Notes: a model not told the origin generated them from the sequence alone. Shown: positions 41,121-51,673, numbered from the stretch's first letter. The stretch: DNA of 64,000 nucleotides from Palaemon carinicauda (GCF_036898095.1 NC_090768.1:50151465-50215464); one strand, 5' to 3'. Translations and numbers: made by a program.

Positions 41121-43916
41121 ATGTCCGACCATTCACAAGCTCCTACCCAAAGACGATGTAGAGTTAGCACTTGTGTTAGGCGTCTTCCGAAGGCCTCGGT
41201 TGATCCTCACACCGTTTGTTCCGACTGTAGGGGAAAATCCTGCCAGTTGGAAGATCGATGTGAGGAATGTGCCGGTCTTTCGGAATTTGATTTTATTCAA
41301 TTCCTCAAATATACGACTAAGTTAGAGAGGGAGAGAGTTAGGAGGAGTTCTGCTCGCTCTTTGCTTTATTCCTCCCCCCATGATCCTCATCCTTTTCCTC
41401 CCCCTGTAGTGGCTACCCCCGAACCTATTATTAGTGCTCAGCCTGATATGTCGGATGTTTTACGTGCCATTCAGGCTTTAGGTGATAAGGTGGAGTCGGT
41501 AGTGAGTGACCACAAGTTCCTCTTGGCAGACGTCAAGGAACTTAAAGTGAAAAGTGCAGTGGGAAGTGGTAGTGCCAGTGCTGTGCCTAGTGTCAGTGTC
41601 AGTGTTGCGCATGAGGATACTTCTGTGCGTGCCAGTCGTCCTCCCAGTCCGGGACCTCTTGCAAGCTCCCAAGCCCAGGGGAGAAGCAATGTCGAAGGGC
41701 AAAAGGGTTCGGCAGGCCTTGATCGGCGCACAGTAGTATCCTCAGTGGTTGCGGGCGTATCTTATAGAGATCGTCACTTCCACTCTCAGACGATTGAGCC
41801 CTTAATTTCCTCGTCTGCAGAAGATTTTTCCAGGAGAAAACGCTGGACTCAGGTCTCAAGGCCTCTTAAGCGTAAAGTCCAGACCGCGCGAGTCCAACAG
41901 CCCAGGTGTAGCCACTGGGCTAGCTCGGACTCGCCGCAGTCATCGGATGACTGCACGCCTCCTAAGAGAGGTAAGGCGATGCCTCAACAGACCTCAACTT
42001 CTGTTAAAGCTATGCCTCAACAGACCTCAACTTCTGTTGATCCTAAGATGGCTATGCTGCAGACTATGCAGTCGCAGCTTGCGGTGTTGATGCAGGAGTT
42101 TCAGGCAGAGAAGGTTAATACACCTCCTCCTGCGAGCGCTCCTCCTCCTCTGCGCAGTCCAACCTGCCAGACGTATGATGTTGAGGTTCCTCAAGCTACC
42201 TCCATGCGTGAGCTGCCGCATTGGGAGTTGCCAGATACCAGCGCTGTGCAGCAACCCCCTCTTTCCTTGAGGCAGGAGCCTCTTGCCACGCGGCAACCTC
42301 CTCAACACTGGGGGCAGGAGCCTTATGCTTTACAGCAACCTCCCCTACCCTTGAGGCAGGAGCCTCTTGCGTTACAACCATCCTCGAGGCAGCAACCTCT
42401 TGAGGTACGACAACCTCTACCATCCTTGAGGCAGCCACCTCAACTCTCGCGGCAGCCACCTCCACTTTCCTCGAGGCGAGAACCTCAACTCTCGAGGCAA
42501 GCACCTCAAGAACCTCAACTCGTGAGACAAGAGCCTCTCTCTGCGCAGCCACCTCAACCCTTGAGGCAAGCGCAACTCTTGAGACAGGAACCTCATGCTA
42601 TGAGACAGCCACGTCAACGCATGCAGCAACCACTTTCTCCTCAGCTTGAGCCTCTTCCCATTCTACTTGAACCGCAGTCTATGCAGCATGAACCTCATGC
42701 TTTACAACAGTCGCCTCTCACCACGCTTGCTCCTCAGACCTCCGCAGAACCTCCTTCATCCCAGCCTCATGACTTTGTCATTACCAGCCCTCATCCTCTT
42801 CAGCAGAGACTTGAGGATGAATCCGCAAGTGCGCATGCACCCGCTCTTCAGGATTCAGCCATTCAGCATACCGCTTTCACTTTACCTCTCGCTTCTCAAC
42901 CCTCAGGTGATGAGGTTTCTGAGGATGAAGCTGCTCACCTGGATGATCCTTCATCTGATGTGGAGGAACCCAAGTCATTGCCACCCTCCATTGACTTTCG
43001 CAAGGTCCTGGCTCTGTTCAGAGAGTTATACCCTGATCACTTTGTTTCTGCTACCCCTCGCTCTCCTCCATCCGAGTTCTCTCTAGGCATGCAACCTGTT
43101 AAGTCTGCCTACACTAAGCTCGTCTTCGCTAGATCATCAAAGAGAGCTTTGAGAATGTTAGGGGATTGGTTGCAGTCCAAGCAGCAACTGGGAAAGACGT
43201 CTTTTATGTTTCCTCCTCCTAAGCTGACTTCTAAGGCGGGCGTCTGGTATGCCACGGGAGAGGAACCAGGCTTGGGGGTCCCTGCCTCTGCCCAGGCTGA
43301 CTTCTCAAGTTTGGTTGACTCTCCACGAAGGTCGGCTATGAGACGCTCTAAGGTCTGCTGGACCTTTTCTGACCTGGACCACTTCTTAAAGGGAGTCTTT
43401 CGCGCCTTTGAAATTTTTAATTTCCTCGACTGGTGCCTGGGGGCCTTGAGCAAGAAGACTGCCCCTTCTGACAAAGACTCGGCCATGCTGATCATGTCCT
43501 GTATGGACAAAGCAATTCGCGATGGTTCCGGCGAACTTGCCTCTATGTTTGTATCGGGAGTACTCAAGAAAAGGGAACAACTTTGCTCCTTCCTTTCCAC
43601 TGGTATCACCTCTTGCCAAAGGTCTCAGTTACTTTTTGCTCCTCTTTCTAAGTTCCTGTTTCCTGAGGATCTTATCAAGGAATTGTCTGCGGCTCTTATA
43701 CAGAAGGACACGCATGACCTCGTGGCCTCTTCAGCACGGAAGGCTAAGGTTGCACCTTCAGTTCCTAGAACTTACCGCACCCCAGTGGCTGATACTCCTG
43801 CTACCAGATTTATTCCGCCCTTTCGTGGCAGAGCCCCCAGCCGAGGAGGTACCCGCCCAGACGGTCACAGGGGCAGGTCCAAGAAAGGTACCAAGTCTTC
43901 GAAAAGCAAACATTGA
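41121..43916 (+). CDS. gag: DIRS element 4 Gag-like protein, open
   Basis: 931 codons from ATG 41121 to TGA 43914-43916. Residues 13-50 hold the Cys box (Cys 13, 18, 33, 36, 41, 47, 50; the last five spaced C-x2-C-x4-C-x5-C-x2-C), perhaps a zinc-binding fold. Residues about 330-600 are Pro/Gln/Leu-rich with repeated QEPLALRQPP-type units. A conserved core around residues 625-880 includes PRSPPSEF, SSKRALRMLGDWL and FNFLDWCLGALS, and the tail (about 895-931) is Arg/Gly/Lys-rich, suited to RNA binding. The same core is seen in element 3. The 3' end overlaps the next frame by nearly 400 nt. Confidence 0.85.
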   Translation: MSDHSQAPTQRRCRVSTCVRRLPKASVDPHTVCSDCRGKSCQLEDRCEECAGLSEFDFIQFLKYTTKLERERVRRSSARSLLYSSPHDPHPFPPPVVATPEPIISAQPDMSDVLRAIQALGDKVESVVSDHKFLLADVKELKVKSAVGSGSASAVPSVSVSVAHEDTSVRASRPPSPGPLASSQAQGRSNVEGQKGSAGLDRRTVVSSVVAGVSYRDRHFHSQTIEPLISSSAEDFSRRKRWTQVSRPLKRKVQTARVQQPRCSHWASSDSPQSSDDCTPPKRGKAMPQQTSTSVKAMPQQTSTSVDPKMAMLQTMQSQLAVLMQEFQAEKVNTPPPASAPPPLRSPTCQTYDVEVPQATSMRELPHWELPDTSAVQQPPLSLRQEPLATRQPPQHWGQEPYALQQPPLPLRQEPLALQPSSRQQPLEVRQPLPSLRQPPQLSRQPPPLSSRREPQLSRQAPQEPQLVRQEPLSAQPPQPLRQAQLLRQEPHAMRQPRQRMQQPLSPQLEPLPILLEPQSMQHEPHALQQSPLTTLAPQTSAEPPSSQPHDFVITSPHPLQQRLEDESASAHAPALQDSAIQHTAFTLPLASQPSGDEVSEDEAAHLDDPSSDVEEPKSLPPSIDFRKVLALFRELYPDHFVSATPRSPPSEFSLGMQPVKSAYTKLVFARSSKRALRMLGDWLQSKQQLGKTSFMFPPPKLTSKAGVWYATGEEPGLGVPASAQADFSSLVDSPRRSAMRRSKVCWTFSDLDHFLKGVFRAFEIFNFLDWCLGALSKKTAPSDKDSAMLIMSCMDKAIRDGSGELASMFVSGVLKKREQLCSFLSTGITSCQRSQLLFAPLSKFLFPEDLIKELSAALIQKDTHDLVASSARKAKVAPSVPRTYRTPVADTPATRFIPPFRGRAPSRGGTRPDGHRGRSKKGTKSSKSKH

Positions 43917-45975
43917 CTCTCCTCCTCTCCAGACAGCTGTAGGAGCCAGACTCAAGATCTTCTGGCAAGCTTGGGAAAGAAGAGGTGCAGACGCCCAGTC
44001 TGTCAAGTGGCTAAGGGAGGGTTACAGGATACCATTCTGCCGCAATCCCCCTCTGACCACTTCTCCCATCAACCTCTCTCCCAACTACAAGGAAAAGGAC
44101 AAGAGGCTAGCGTTACATCAAGAGGTGTCGCTCCTGTTACAGAAGGAGGCAGTGGTGATAGTCCGGGATCATCAATCCCCGGGCTTCTACAACCGTCTCT
44201 TCCTGGTGGCCAAGAAGACAGGAGGTTGGAGACCGGTGCTGGACGTCAGTGCGCTCAATGCTTATGTCACCAAGCAGACGTTCACTATGGAGACGACGAA
44301 GTCGGTCCTAGCAGCGGTCAGGCAGGAGGACTGGATGGTCTCGTTGGATCTGAAAGACGCCTACTTTCACGTCCCCATTCATCCAGACTCCCAACCTTTT
44401 CTGAGATTCGTTTTTGGAAAGGTTGTGTACCAATTCCAAGCCCTGTGTTTTGGCCTAAGCACGGCACCTATGGTGTTTACGCGACTGATGAGGAATATTG
44501 CGAAATTCCTCCACTTGGCGGACATCAGAGCCTCCCTTTTTTTAGACGACTGGCTGTTAAGAGCCCCCACAAGTCGTCGCTGTCTGGAGAGTCTCAGATG
44601 GACTTTGGACTTGACCAAGGAACTGGGTCTTTTGGTCAACTTAGAGAAGTCCCAGCTTATTCCTTCCCAAACCATCGTTTACCTGGGAATGGAGATTCGG
44701 AGTCAAGCTTTTCGGGCTTTTCCGTCGGCCCCAAGAATCAACCAAGCCCTAGAGTGCATACTGAGCATGCTGAAGAGGAACAGATGCTCGGTGAGACAGT
44801 GGATGAGTCTAACAGGGACCCTGTCATCGTTAGCCCTGTTCACCGAGTTAGGGAGACTCCACCTCCGCCCCCTTCAATACCATCTAGCAGCTCACTGGGA
44901 CAAGAATATGACGCTCGAAGCGGTCTCTATTCCTGTTACCAAAGAGATGAAGACTACTCTCATGTGGTGGAAGAGCAACATCCTTCTCAAGGAGGGTCTC
45001 TCTTTAGCTGTTCAGACCCCCAATCTTCATCTCTATTCGGACGCATCAGACTCGGGCTGGGGCGCGACCTTGGACGGACAGGAATGCTCGGGAACATGGA
45101 ACAAGGAACAGGAAACGCTTCACATCAATTGCAAGGAGTTGTTGGCAGTACATCTGGCCTTAATGAACTTCAAGTCCCTCCTGCTAAACAAGGTGGTGGA
45201 GGTGAACTCCGACAACACCACAGCCTTGGCGTACATCTCCAAGCAGGGAGGGACTCATTCGAGGAAGCTGTACGAGATAGCAAGGGACCTCCTCATTTGG
45301 TCAAGAAGTCGAAACCTCACACTGGTAACGAGATTCATTCAGGGCAATATGAATGTCTCGGCAGATCGCCTCAGCAGGAAGGGTCAAGTCATCCCCACAG
45401 AATGGACCCTTCACAAGAACGTGTGCAACAGACTTTGGACCTTGTGGGGTCAGCCAACGATAGATCTGTTCGCTACCTCGATGACCAAGAGGCTCCCATT
45501 GTACTGTTCCCCAATCCCAGACCCGGCAGCAGTTCACGTGGATGCTTTTCTGCTGGATTGGTCCCATCTCGATCTATATGCATTCCCGCCGTTCAAGATC
45601 ATCAACAGAGTTATTCAGAAGTTCGTCTCTCACGAAGGGACACGGCTGACGTTGGTTGCTCCCCTTTGGCCTGCAAGAGAATGGTTCACAGAGGTACTGC
45701 AATGGCTGGTCGACGTTCCCAGGACTCTCCCTCTAAGAGTGGACCTTCTACGTCAACCTCACGTAAAGAAGGTACACCCAAGCCTCCACGCTCTTCGTCT
45801 GACTGCCTTCAGACTATCGAAAGACTCTCTAGAGCTAGAGGCTTTTCGAAGGAGGCAGCCAGAGCGATTGCCAGAGCAAGGAGGATATCCACTCGCAGAG
45901 TCTACCAATCCAAGTGGGAAGTCTTCCGAAGCTGGTGCAGAGCCAATGCAGTTTCCTCTACCAGTACCTCTGTAA
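43522..45975 (+). CDS. DIRS element 4 reverse transcriptase, RNase H and methyltransferase-like polyprotein, open
   Basis: The frame holds 817 codons from the ATG at 43522; RT similarity starts near 44080, so the true start may be later or reached by recoding after gag. RT motifs: GGWRPVLDVSALN, LDLKDAYFHVPI, FGLSTAPMVFTR, and FLDDW with catalytic Asp342-343. RNase H has Asp507 (YSDASDSGWGA), Glu539, Asp564 and Asp615, a full D-E-D-D set. The MT-like block has TIDLFATS (Asp648) and YAFPPF (residues 686-691), like the catalytic PP(Y/F) motif of N6-adenine methyltransferases, a domain known in DIRS elements. No stop interrupts the domains, so this enzyme may still be active. Confidence 0.88.
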   Translation: MVPANLPLCLYREYSRKGNNFAPSFPLVSPLAKGLSYFLLLFLSSCFLRILSRNCLRLLYRRTRMTSWPLQHGRLRLHLQFLELTAPQWLILLLPDLFRPFVAEPPAEEVPAQTVTGAGPRKVPSLRKANIDSPPLQTAVGARLKIFWQAWERRGADAQSVKWLREGYRIPFCRNPPLTTSPINLSPNYKEKDKRLALHQEVSLLLQKEAVVIVRDHQSPGFYNRLFLVAKKTGGWRPVLDVSALNAYVTKQTFTMETTKSVLAAVRQEDWMVSLDLKDAYFHVPIHPDSQPFLRFVFGKVVYQFQALCFGLSTAPMVFTRLMRNIAKFLHLADIRASLFLDDWLLRAPTSRRCLESLRWTLDLTKELGLLVNLEKSQLIPSQTIVYLGMEIRSQAFRAFPSAPRINQALECILSMLKRNRCSVRQWMSLTGTLSSLALFTELGRLHLRPLQYHLAAHWDKNMTLEAVSIPVTKEMKTTLMWWKSNILLKEGLSLAVQTPNLHLYSDASDSGWGATLDGQECSGTWNKEQETLHINCKELLAVHLALMNFKSLLLNKVVEVNSDNTTALAYISKQGGTHSRKLYEIARDLLIWSRSRNLTLVTRFIQGNMNVSADRLSRKGQVIPTEWTLHKNVCNRLWTLWGQPTIDLFATSMTKRLPLYCSPIPDPAAVHVDAFLLDWSHLDLYAFPPFKIINRVIQKFVSHEGTRLTLVAPLWPAREWFTEVLQWLVDVPRTLPLRVDLLRQPHVKKVHPSLHALRLTAFRLSKDSLELEAFRRRQPERLPEQGGYPLAESTNPSGKSSEAGAEPMQFPLPVPL

Positions 45976-46874
45976 CCCAAGTTGCTGACTTCCTGTTACA
46001 TCTTAGGAATGTTAGATCTCTTTCGGCTCCTACGATCAAAGGGTACAGAAGTATGTTGGCAACAGTTTTCCGCCACAGAGGCTTGGATCTTTCCTCCAAC
46101 AAAGATCTACAGGACATCCTTAAGTCTTTCGAGACCTCTAAAGAACGTCGCTTGTCCACTCCAGGCTGGAATCTAGACGTAGTCTTAAGGTTCCTTATGT
46201 CTCCTAGATTTGAACCTCTCCAGTCAGCCTCTTTCAAAGACCTTACTCTCAAAACTCTTTTTCTCGTCTGCCTTGCAACAGCCAAAAGAGTTAGTGAGGT
46301 TCACGCCTTCAGCAGGAACATAGGATTCACATCCGAAACAGCTACATGTTCCTTACAGCTCGGGTTTTTGGCAAAAAATTAACTTCCTTCACGTCCTTGG
46401 CCTAGATCGTTCGAAATTCCTAGCCTTTCCAACATGGTGGGTAACGAGCTAGAGAGAGTTCTTTGCCCTGTCAGAGCTCTAAAGTACTATCTTAAAAGGT
46501 CAAAACCTATACGAGGACAATCAGAGGCCTTATGGTGTGCCATTAAGAAACCTTCGATGCCTATGTCCAAAAACGCAGTTTCGTATTACATAAGGCTTCT
46601 GATTAGAGAAGCTCATTCTCACATGAAGGATGAAGACCTTGCTTTGCTGAAGGTAAGGACACACGAAGTGAGAGCTGTAGCTACTTCGATGGCCTTCAAA
46701 CAGAACCGTTCTCTGCAGAGTATTATGGATGCAACCTATTGGAGGAGCAAGTCAGTGTTTGCATCATTTTATCTCAAAGATGTCCAGTCTCTTTACGAGA
46801 ACTGCTACACCCTGGGACCATTCGTAGCAGCGAGTGCAGTAGTAGGTGAGGGCTCAGCCACTACATTCCCTTAA
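45700..46874 (+). pseudogene. DIRS element 4 tyrosine recombinase, one nonsense codon
   Basis: The frame (open upstream to 43971 as overlap with the polyprotein) reads the core-binding domain (RRVYQSKWEVFRSWC, TIKGYRSMLATVFRH), then the first catalytic Arg (codon 46287, ATAKRVSEVHAF). TAA at 46380-46382 stands where element 3 has GAA (Glu). The same frame goes on from 46383 to 46874 with His 46662 and Arg 46671 (HEVRAVATS), YWRSKSVF and the nucleophile Tyr 46770. Only this one substitution disables it, unless it is read through or the assembly is wrong. Confidence 0.85.
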
Positions 46875-47270
46875 TCCCATAACCTTTTTTAACCTTTCTC
46901 TTGAATGCTTTTATTGTTGTTTTTGGGTTGTTACGGTAGGCTAAGAAGCCTTCCGCATCCTAGTTGATTTGGCGGGTGGTCAATTCGTTCTTGAGAAGCG
47001 CCTAGGTTAGAGGTTGTGTAGAGGTCCTTTAGTATGGGTTGCAGCCCTTTATACTTCAGCACCTTAGAGTTGTTCAGCCTCCTAAGAGGAACGCTGCGCT
47101 CAGTAAGGAAGACGAACTTATTAAAGGCAGAGTAATGGTTCAAGTCGACTTCCTTACCAGGTACTTATAATTTCATTGTTATTTTGAATAACTGATAATA
47201 TGAAATACGGGATACTTAGCTTCTTGATTAACATGTACACTGGTTTTCACCCACCTCCCTGGGTGTGAAT

Positions 47271-47361
47271 CAGCTACATGATTATCGGGTAAGATTAATA
47301 TTGAAAAATGTTATTTTCATTAGTAAAATAAATTTTTGAATATACTTACCCGATAATCATG
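47271..47361. repeat. DIRS element 4 internal complementary region (ICR)
   Basis: 47271-47307 is the reverse complement of the left end and 47308-47361 of the right end, as in element 2. Confidence 0.83.
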
Positions 47362-47750
47362 ATTTAATTGACCCACCCTTCCTCCCCATAGAGAACCAGT
47401 GGACCGAGGAAAAATTGAGGTGGTGTCAACAAGAAGTACTGCAGTACCTGGCCACAGGTGGCGCTGGTGAGTACACCCCCCTCTTGTATAGCGATCGCTG
47501 GCGTATCCCGTCCGTAGAATTCTGTCGGGCAACGGAGTTGACAGCTACATGATTATCGGGTAAGTATATTCAAAAATTTATTTTACTAATGAAAATAACA
47601 TTTTTCGTATCAGTCATGCTGAAACTAAGAATTGGCCTACTGATGAAATGTCATGTAGAATTGTGCCATCCATAAATTTCATGAAATCCTATTAGATATA
47701 TATATATACAAATAGTATTACAAATTCAATTAATTGTAATAGTAAAGATA

Positions 47751-48055
47751 TTATTATTATTATTATTACTTGCTAAGCTACAACCCTAGTTGGAAAATCA
47801 GGATGCTATAAGCCCAGGGGCTCCAAGAGGGAAAATAGCTCAGTGAGGAAAGGAAACAAGGAAAAATAAAATATTTGAAGAAGAGCAACAATATTATAAT
47901 AAATATCACTTTATAAACTATAAAAAAATCTTTAACAAAACAAGAGGAAGAGAAATAAGATATAAGATAGAACGGTGTGCCTGAGTTTACCCTCAAGCAA
48001 GAGAGCTCTAACCCAAGACAGTGGAAGACCATGGTACAGAGTCTATGGCACTAAA
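47751..48055 (-). repeat. TAA-tailed retroposon, 5'-truncated copy
   Basis: (ATT)n at 47751-47769 is followed by CTTGCTAAGCTACAACCC and the body to GAGTCTATGGCACT at 48055. Confidence 0.85.
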
Positions 48056-48139
48056 TGTTATTCATCATTTAGTTAAGAGATAAAAGAGAAAGTGAGATAA
48101 AAATTAATACAGTATTTATGGTATCAAAAGTGATGCAGG

Positions 48140-48550
48140 ATATAAGAAATGATTTTTGAATACTGTACAGAGTACTGTACATATAAGAAATGATTTTTGA
48201 ATACTGCACAGAGCACTGTACATATAAGAAATGATTTTTGAATACTGCACAGAGTACTGTACATGTAAGAAATGCTTTTTGAATACTGCACAGAGTACTG
48301 TACATGTAAGAAATGATTTTTGAATACTGCACAGAGTACTGTACATATAAGAAATGATTTTTGAATACTGCACAGAGTACTGTACATATAGAAAAATGAT
48401 TTTTGAATACTGCGCAGAGTACTGTACATATAAGAAATGATTTTTGAATACTGTACAGAGTACTATACATATAAGAAATAATTTTTGAATACTGCACAGA
48501 GCACTGTACATATAAGAAATGATTTTTGAATACTGTACAGAGTACTTTAC
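48140..48550. repeat. 41-bp minisatellite, about ten units
   Basis: Units of the type AGAAATGATTTTTGAATACT + GCACAGAGTACTGTACATAT. The palindrome AGTACT lies in each unit. Frames on the minus strand stay open because the repeat lacks stops there; not a gene. Confidence 0.9.
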
Positions 48551-48748
48551 ACCTCTGTTTTTTTTTTTTTCTTTACATGTTGCCCATCATAATCACTGCT
48601 TTTACTTTTACAACTTTAGTGATGAATGACCTCCCAGGCCTTGGGCCATACTCCTAAATCCATCCATCTCGAAACATGAGCTTAACCCACCACTTGTGTT
48701 CGTGCATATAGTATTTCCTTCTCTGTTTTATACATACATACATACATA

Positions 48749-49190
48749 TACCAAGGCACTTCCCCCAATTTTGGGGGGTAGCCGACATCAACAAATGAAA
48801 CAAAACAAAAAAGGGGACCTCTACTCTCTACATTCCTCCAGCCTAAACAAGGGACTCAACCGAGTTCAGCTGGTACTGCTAGGATGCCACAGCCCACCCT
48901 CCCACATTTTGGGGGGTAGCCGACATCAACAAATGAAACAAAACAAAAAAGGGGACCTCTACTCTCTACGTTCCTCCAGCCTAAACAAGAGACTCAACCG
49001 AGTTCAGCTGGTACTGCTAGGGTGCCACAGCCCACCCTCCCACATTTTGGGGGGTAGCCGACATCAACAAATGAAACAAAACAAAAAAAAAAGGGGACCT
49101 CTACTCTCTACATTCCTCCAGCCTAAACAAGGGACTCAACCGAGTTCAGCTGGTACTGCTAGGGTGCCACAGCCCACCCTCCCACATTAT
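48749..49190. repeat. Dispersed decapod-type repeat, ~150-bp unit in three tandem copies
   Basis: The unit starts at TTTTGGGGGGTAGCCGACAT and ends CACAGCCCACCCTCCCACAT, with starts at about 48769, 48906 and 49045. I associate this sequence with a common decapod dispersed repeat; the tandem triplication is local. Confidence 0.8.
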
Positions 49191-49318
49191 CCATCTCTGT
49201 TTTATATTATATAAAAATGTAACATGTTTTGTATGAGAAATTTATATTTTCATACTGCTTACCAACACTTACCAACAAGATCAAAATTGTTTTTAGCAGT
49301 TCACTGTGTAGGACCCTA

Positions 49319-49937
<619 letters not shown>

Positions 49938-50134
49938 CTATAATCCATTTCTTTTATCCAGGCATATTTGCACCGACTCACAGGAGTGCCCTTTTAGCTG
50001 GGAAAAGTTTCATGATCTCTGATTGGTTGGACAAGATAATTCTAACCAATCAGTGATTAGGAAACTTTTCCGAGCTAAAAGGGCACCCCTGCGAGTCGGT
50101 GCAAATATGCCTCGATAAAAGAAATGGACTATAG
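49938..50134. mobile_element. Foldback MITE, copy 2
   Basis: A second copy of the palindromic element at 39528-39723 (CTATAATCCATTTCTT ... AAGAAATGGACTATAG) with more divergence in the left arm. Arms share AGCT(C/G)GGAAAAGTTTC and the CCAATCAG block. Confidence 0.85.
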
Positions 50135-50261
50135 TTGCTGCCGACACCAAAGATGATAATGGAAGTTTCAGAGGGACATTTCTTTGTTCCCTCTAGGCTT
50201 AATCATTTTTTTTCTTATCGTGGTTCCAAGTTACAGTTCTGTTCAGTGGGGGACCTAAACC

Positions 50262-50860
50262 ATTTAAGGGTCCTTTGACTGGCCAGACAGTACTTCACTG
50301 GATCCTTCTCTATGGTTACTGTTCACTTTCCCGTTGCCTACACATACACCGAATAGTCTGGCCTATTCTTTACAGATTCTCCTCTGTCCTCATACACCTG
50401 ACAACACTGAGATTACCAAACAATTCTTCTTCACCAAAGGGGTTAACTATTGCACTGTAATTGTTCAGTGGCTACTTTCCTCTTGGTAAGGGTAGGAGAG
50501 ACTCTTTAGCTATGGTAAGCAGCTCTTCTAGAGGGACACTCCAAAATCAAACCATTGTTCTCTAGTCTTGGGTAGTGCCATAACCTCTGTACCATGGTCT
50601 TCCACTGTCTTGGGTTAGAGTTCTCTTGCTCGAGGGTACACTTGAGCACAATATTCTATCATATTTCTCTTCCTCTTGTTTTTATTAAGGATTTTATAGA
50701 TTATATTTATATTGTAATGTTACTGTTCTTGAAATATTTTATTTTTCCTTGTTTCCTTTCCTCACTGGGCTATTTTCCCTGTTGGAGCCCCTGGTCTTGT
50801 AACATCCTGCTTTTCCAAATAGGGTTGTAGCTTAGCAAGTGATAATAATAACGTAGGCCA
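50262..50860 (+). repeat. TAA-tailed retroposon copy
   Basis: Starts at AAGGGTCCTTTGACTGGCCA and ends with TTGTAGCTTAGCAAGTGATAATAATAA. Confidence 0.85.
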
Positions 50861-51237
50861 AATCTATCTATTTAATCCCACCCAATCCTGATGGTAACTC
50901 GGTTTTTATTATTATTATTATTATTATTATTTGCAGGTAAGAAGACCATGTCTAGATGCAGAAAGTAAAATTGATAAATTGTTTTTTATAATAAAAGGTT
51001 GTTCACCTTCCCGGTGCTATCAAAGATTTTTTTTCTTTTTTAAACAAATAAGCAAGTCATTATTTGTTAAACTGTCTCATTAGTCACTATCACACTATAA
51101 TTTTTGAATGAGCTGATGTCTGATGTCATCTAGTTTCCTTGCGTATTTGCGTAGGATGTACTCCGATCCTAACACTCGATCTCAAGGTCACGCTGTGGCT
51201 TTCCTCACTATCGTGTTACCACATGCTTAAGAGATCA
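50861..51237. other. Intergenic, (ATT)n at 50908-50931, otherwise nothing recognised
   Basis: Unique-looking AT-rich sequence. Confidence 0.45.
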
Positions 51238-51673
51238 CCATATCTTTTATCTCATAGCGTTTAATAATCTATGTTTAGTTAGAAGAAAAATGATAAAATT
51301 TGTTGATCGTAACACTTAGGCCTTCCGGATAAAAATAATCGAAATGATTTTCATCATACAATTTGAAAAAGGCCCAGTAATTTAGCCTATCCTAAATATA
51401 TTGTAATAATACTATTTAGAGAGAGTAATGGTGAGTACCAAATAAGCACACAATATTTTTGTATCTTTTATCTCATAGCGTTTAATAATCTATGTTCAGT
51501 TAGAAGAAAAATTATAACATTTGTTGATCGCAACACTTAAGCCTACCGGATAAAAATCATCGAAATGATTTTCATCATACATTTTGAAAAAGGCCCAGTA
51601 ATTTAGCCTATCCTAAATATATTGTAATGATACTATTTAGAGGGAGTAATGGTAAGTACCGAATAAACAATAT
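51238..51673. repeat. Tandem duplication of a ~220-bp segment
   Basis: The first copy (about 51238-51440) and second (about 51464-51665) share ATCTTTTATCTCATAGCGTT, CGAAATGATTTTCATCATAC and the AAAAAGGCCCAGTAATTTAG blocks, with roughly 5 percent differences by eye. No coding content. Confidence 0.9.

Larger units (their letters stand above)
40738..47601 (+). mobile_element. DIRS-like retrotransposon, element 4 (family II), nearly intact
   Basis: 6.9 kb with a left terminus (TTTTCAATATTAATCTTACC...), a long open gag, an open RT/RNase H/MT frame, a YR with one nonsense codon, an ICR (47271-47361) and a right terminus (about 47385-47601). It is of the same family as element 2 but without its internal deletion and repeat expansion. 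The flanks (TTTGGGAT and TTTTCGTATC) show no clear target duplication. It lies between XRCC4 and the 48-62 kb repeat-rich region. Confidence 0.92.

Noticed and set aside
43971..45700. First ~575 codons of the YR frame of element 4 as a separate protein
   Set aside because: They overlap the RT/RNase H/MT frame, which has the conserved motifs; the YR similarity begins only near 45700.
8545..47601. LTR retrotransposons or endogenous retroviruses
   Set aside because: No LTRs, no aspartic protease and no DDE integrase are seen; the termini are inverted, not direct.
48069..48511. Three long minus-strand ORFs with repeated MYST/LCSIQK-type motifs
   Set aside because: Open only because the 41-bp minisatellite lacks stops; all three frames show the same repeat.
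48140..48550. Regular repeats that could suggest a CRISPR array (also 39735-40085)
   Set aside because: There are no unique spacers between repeats and the genome is eukaryotic.
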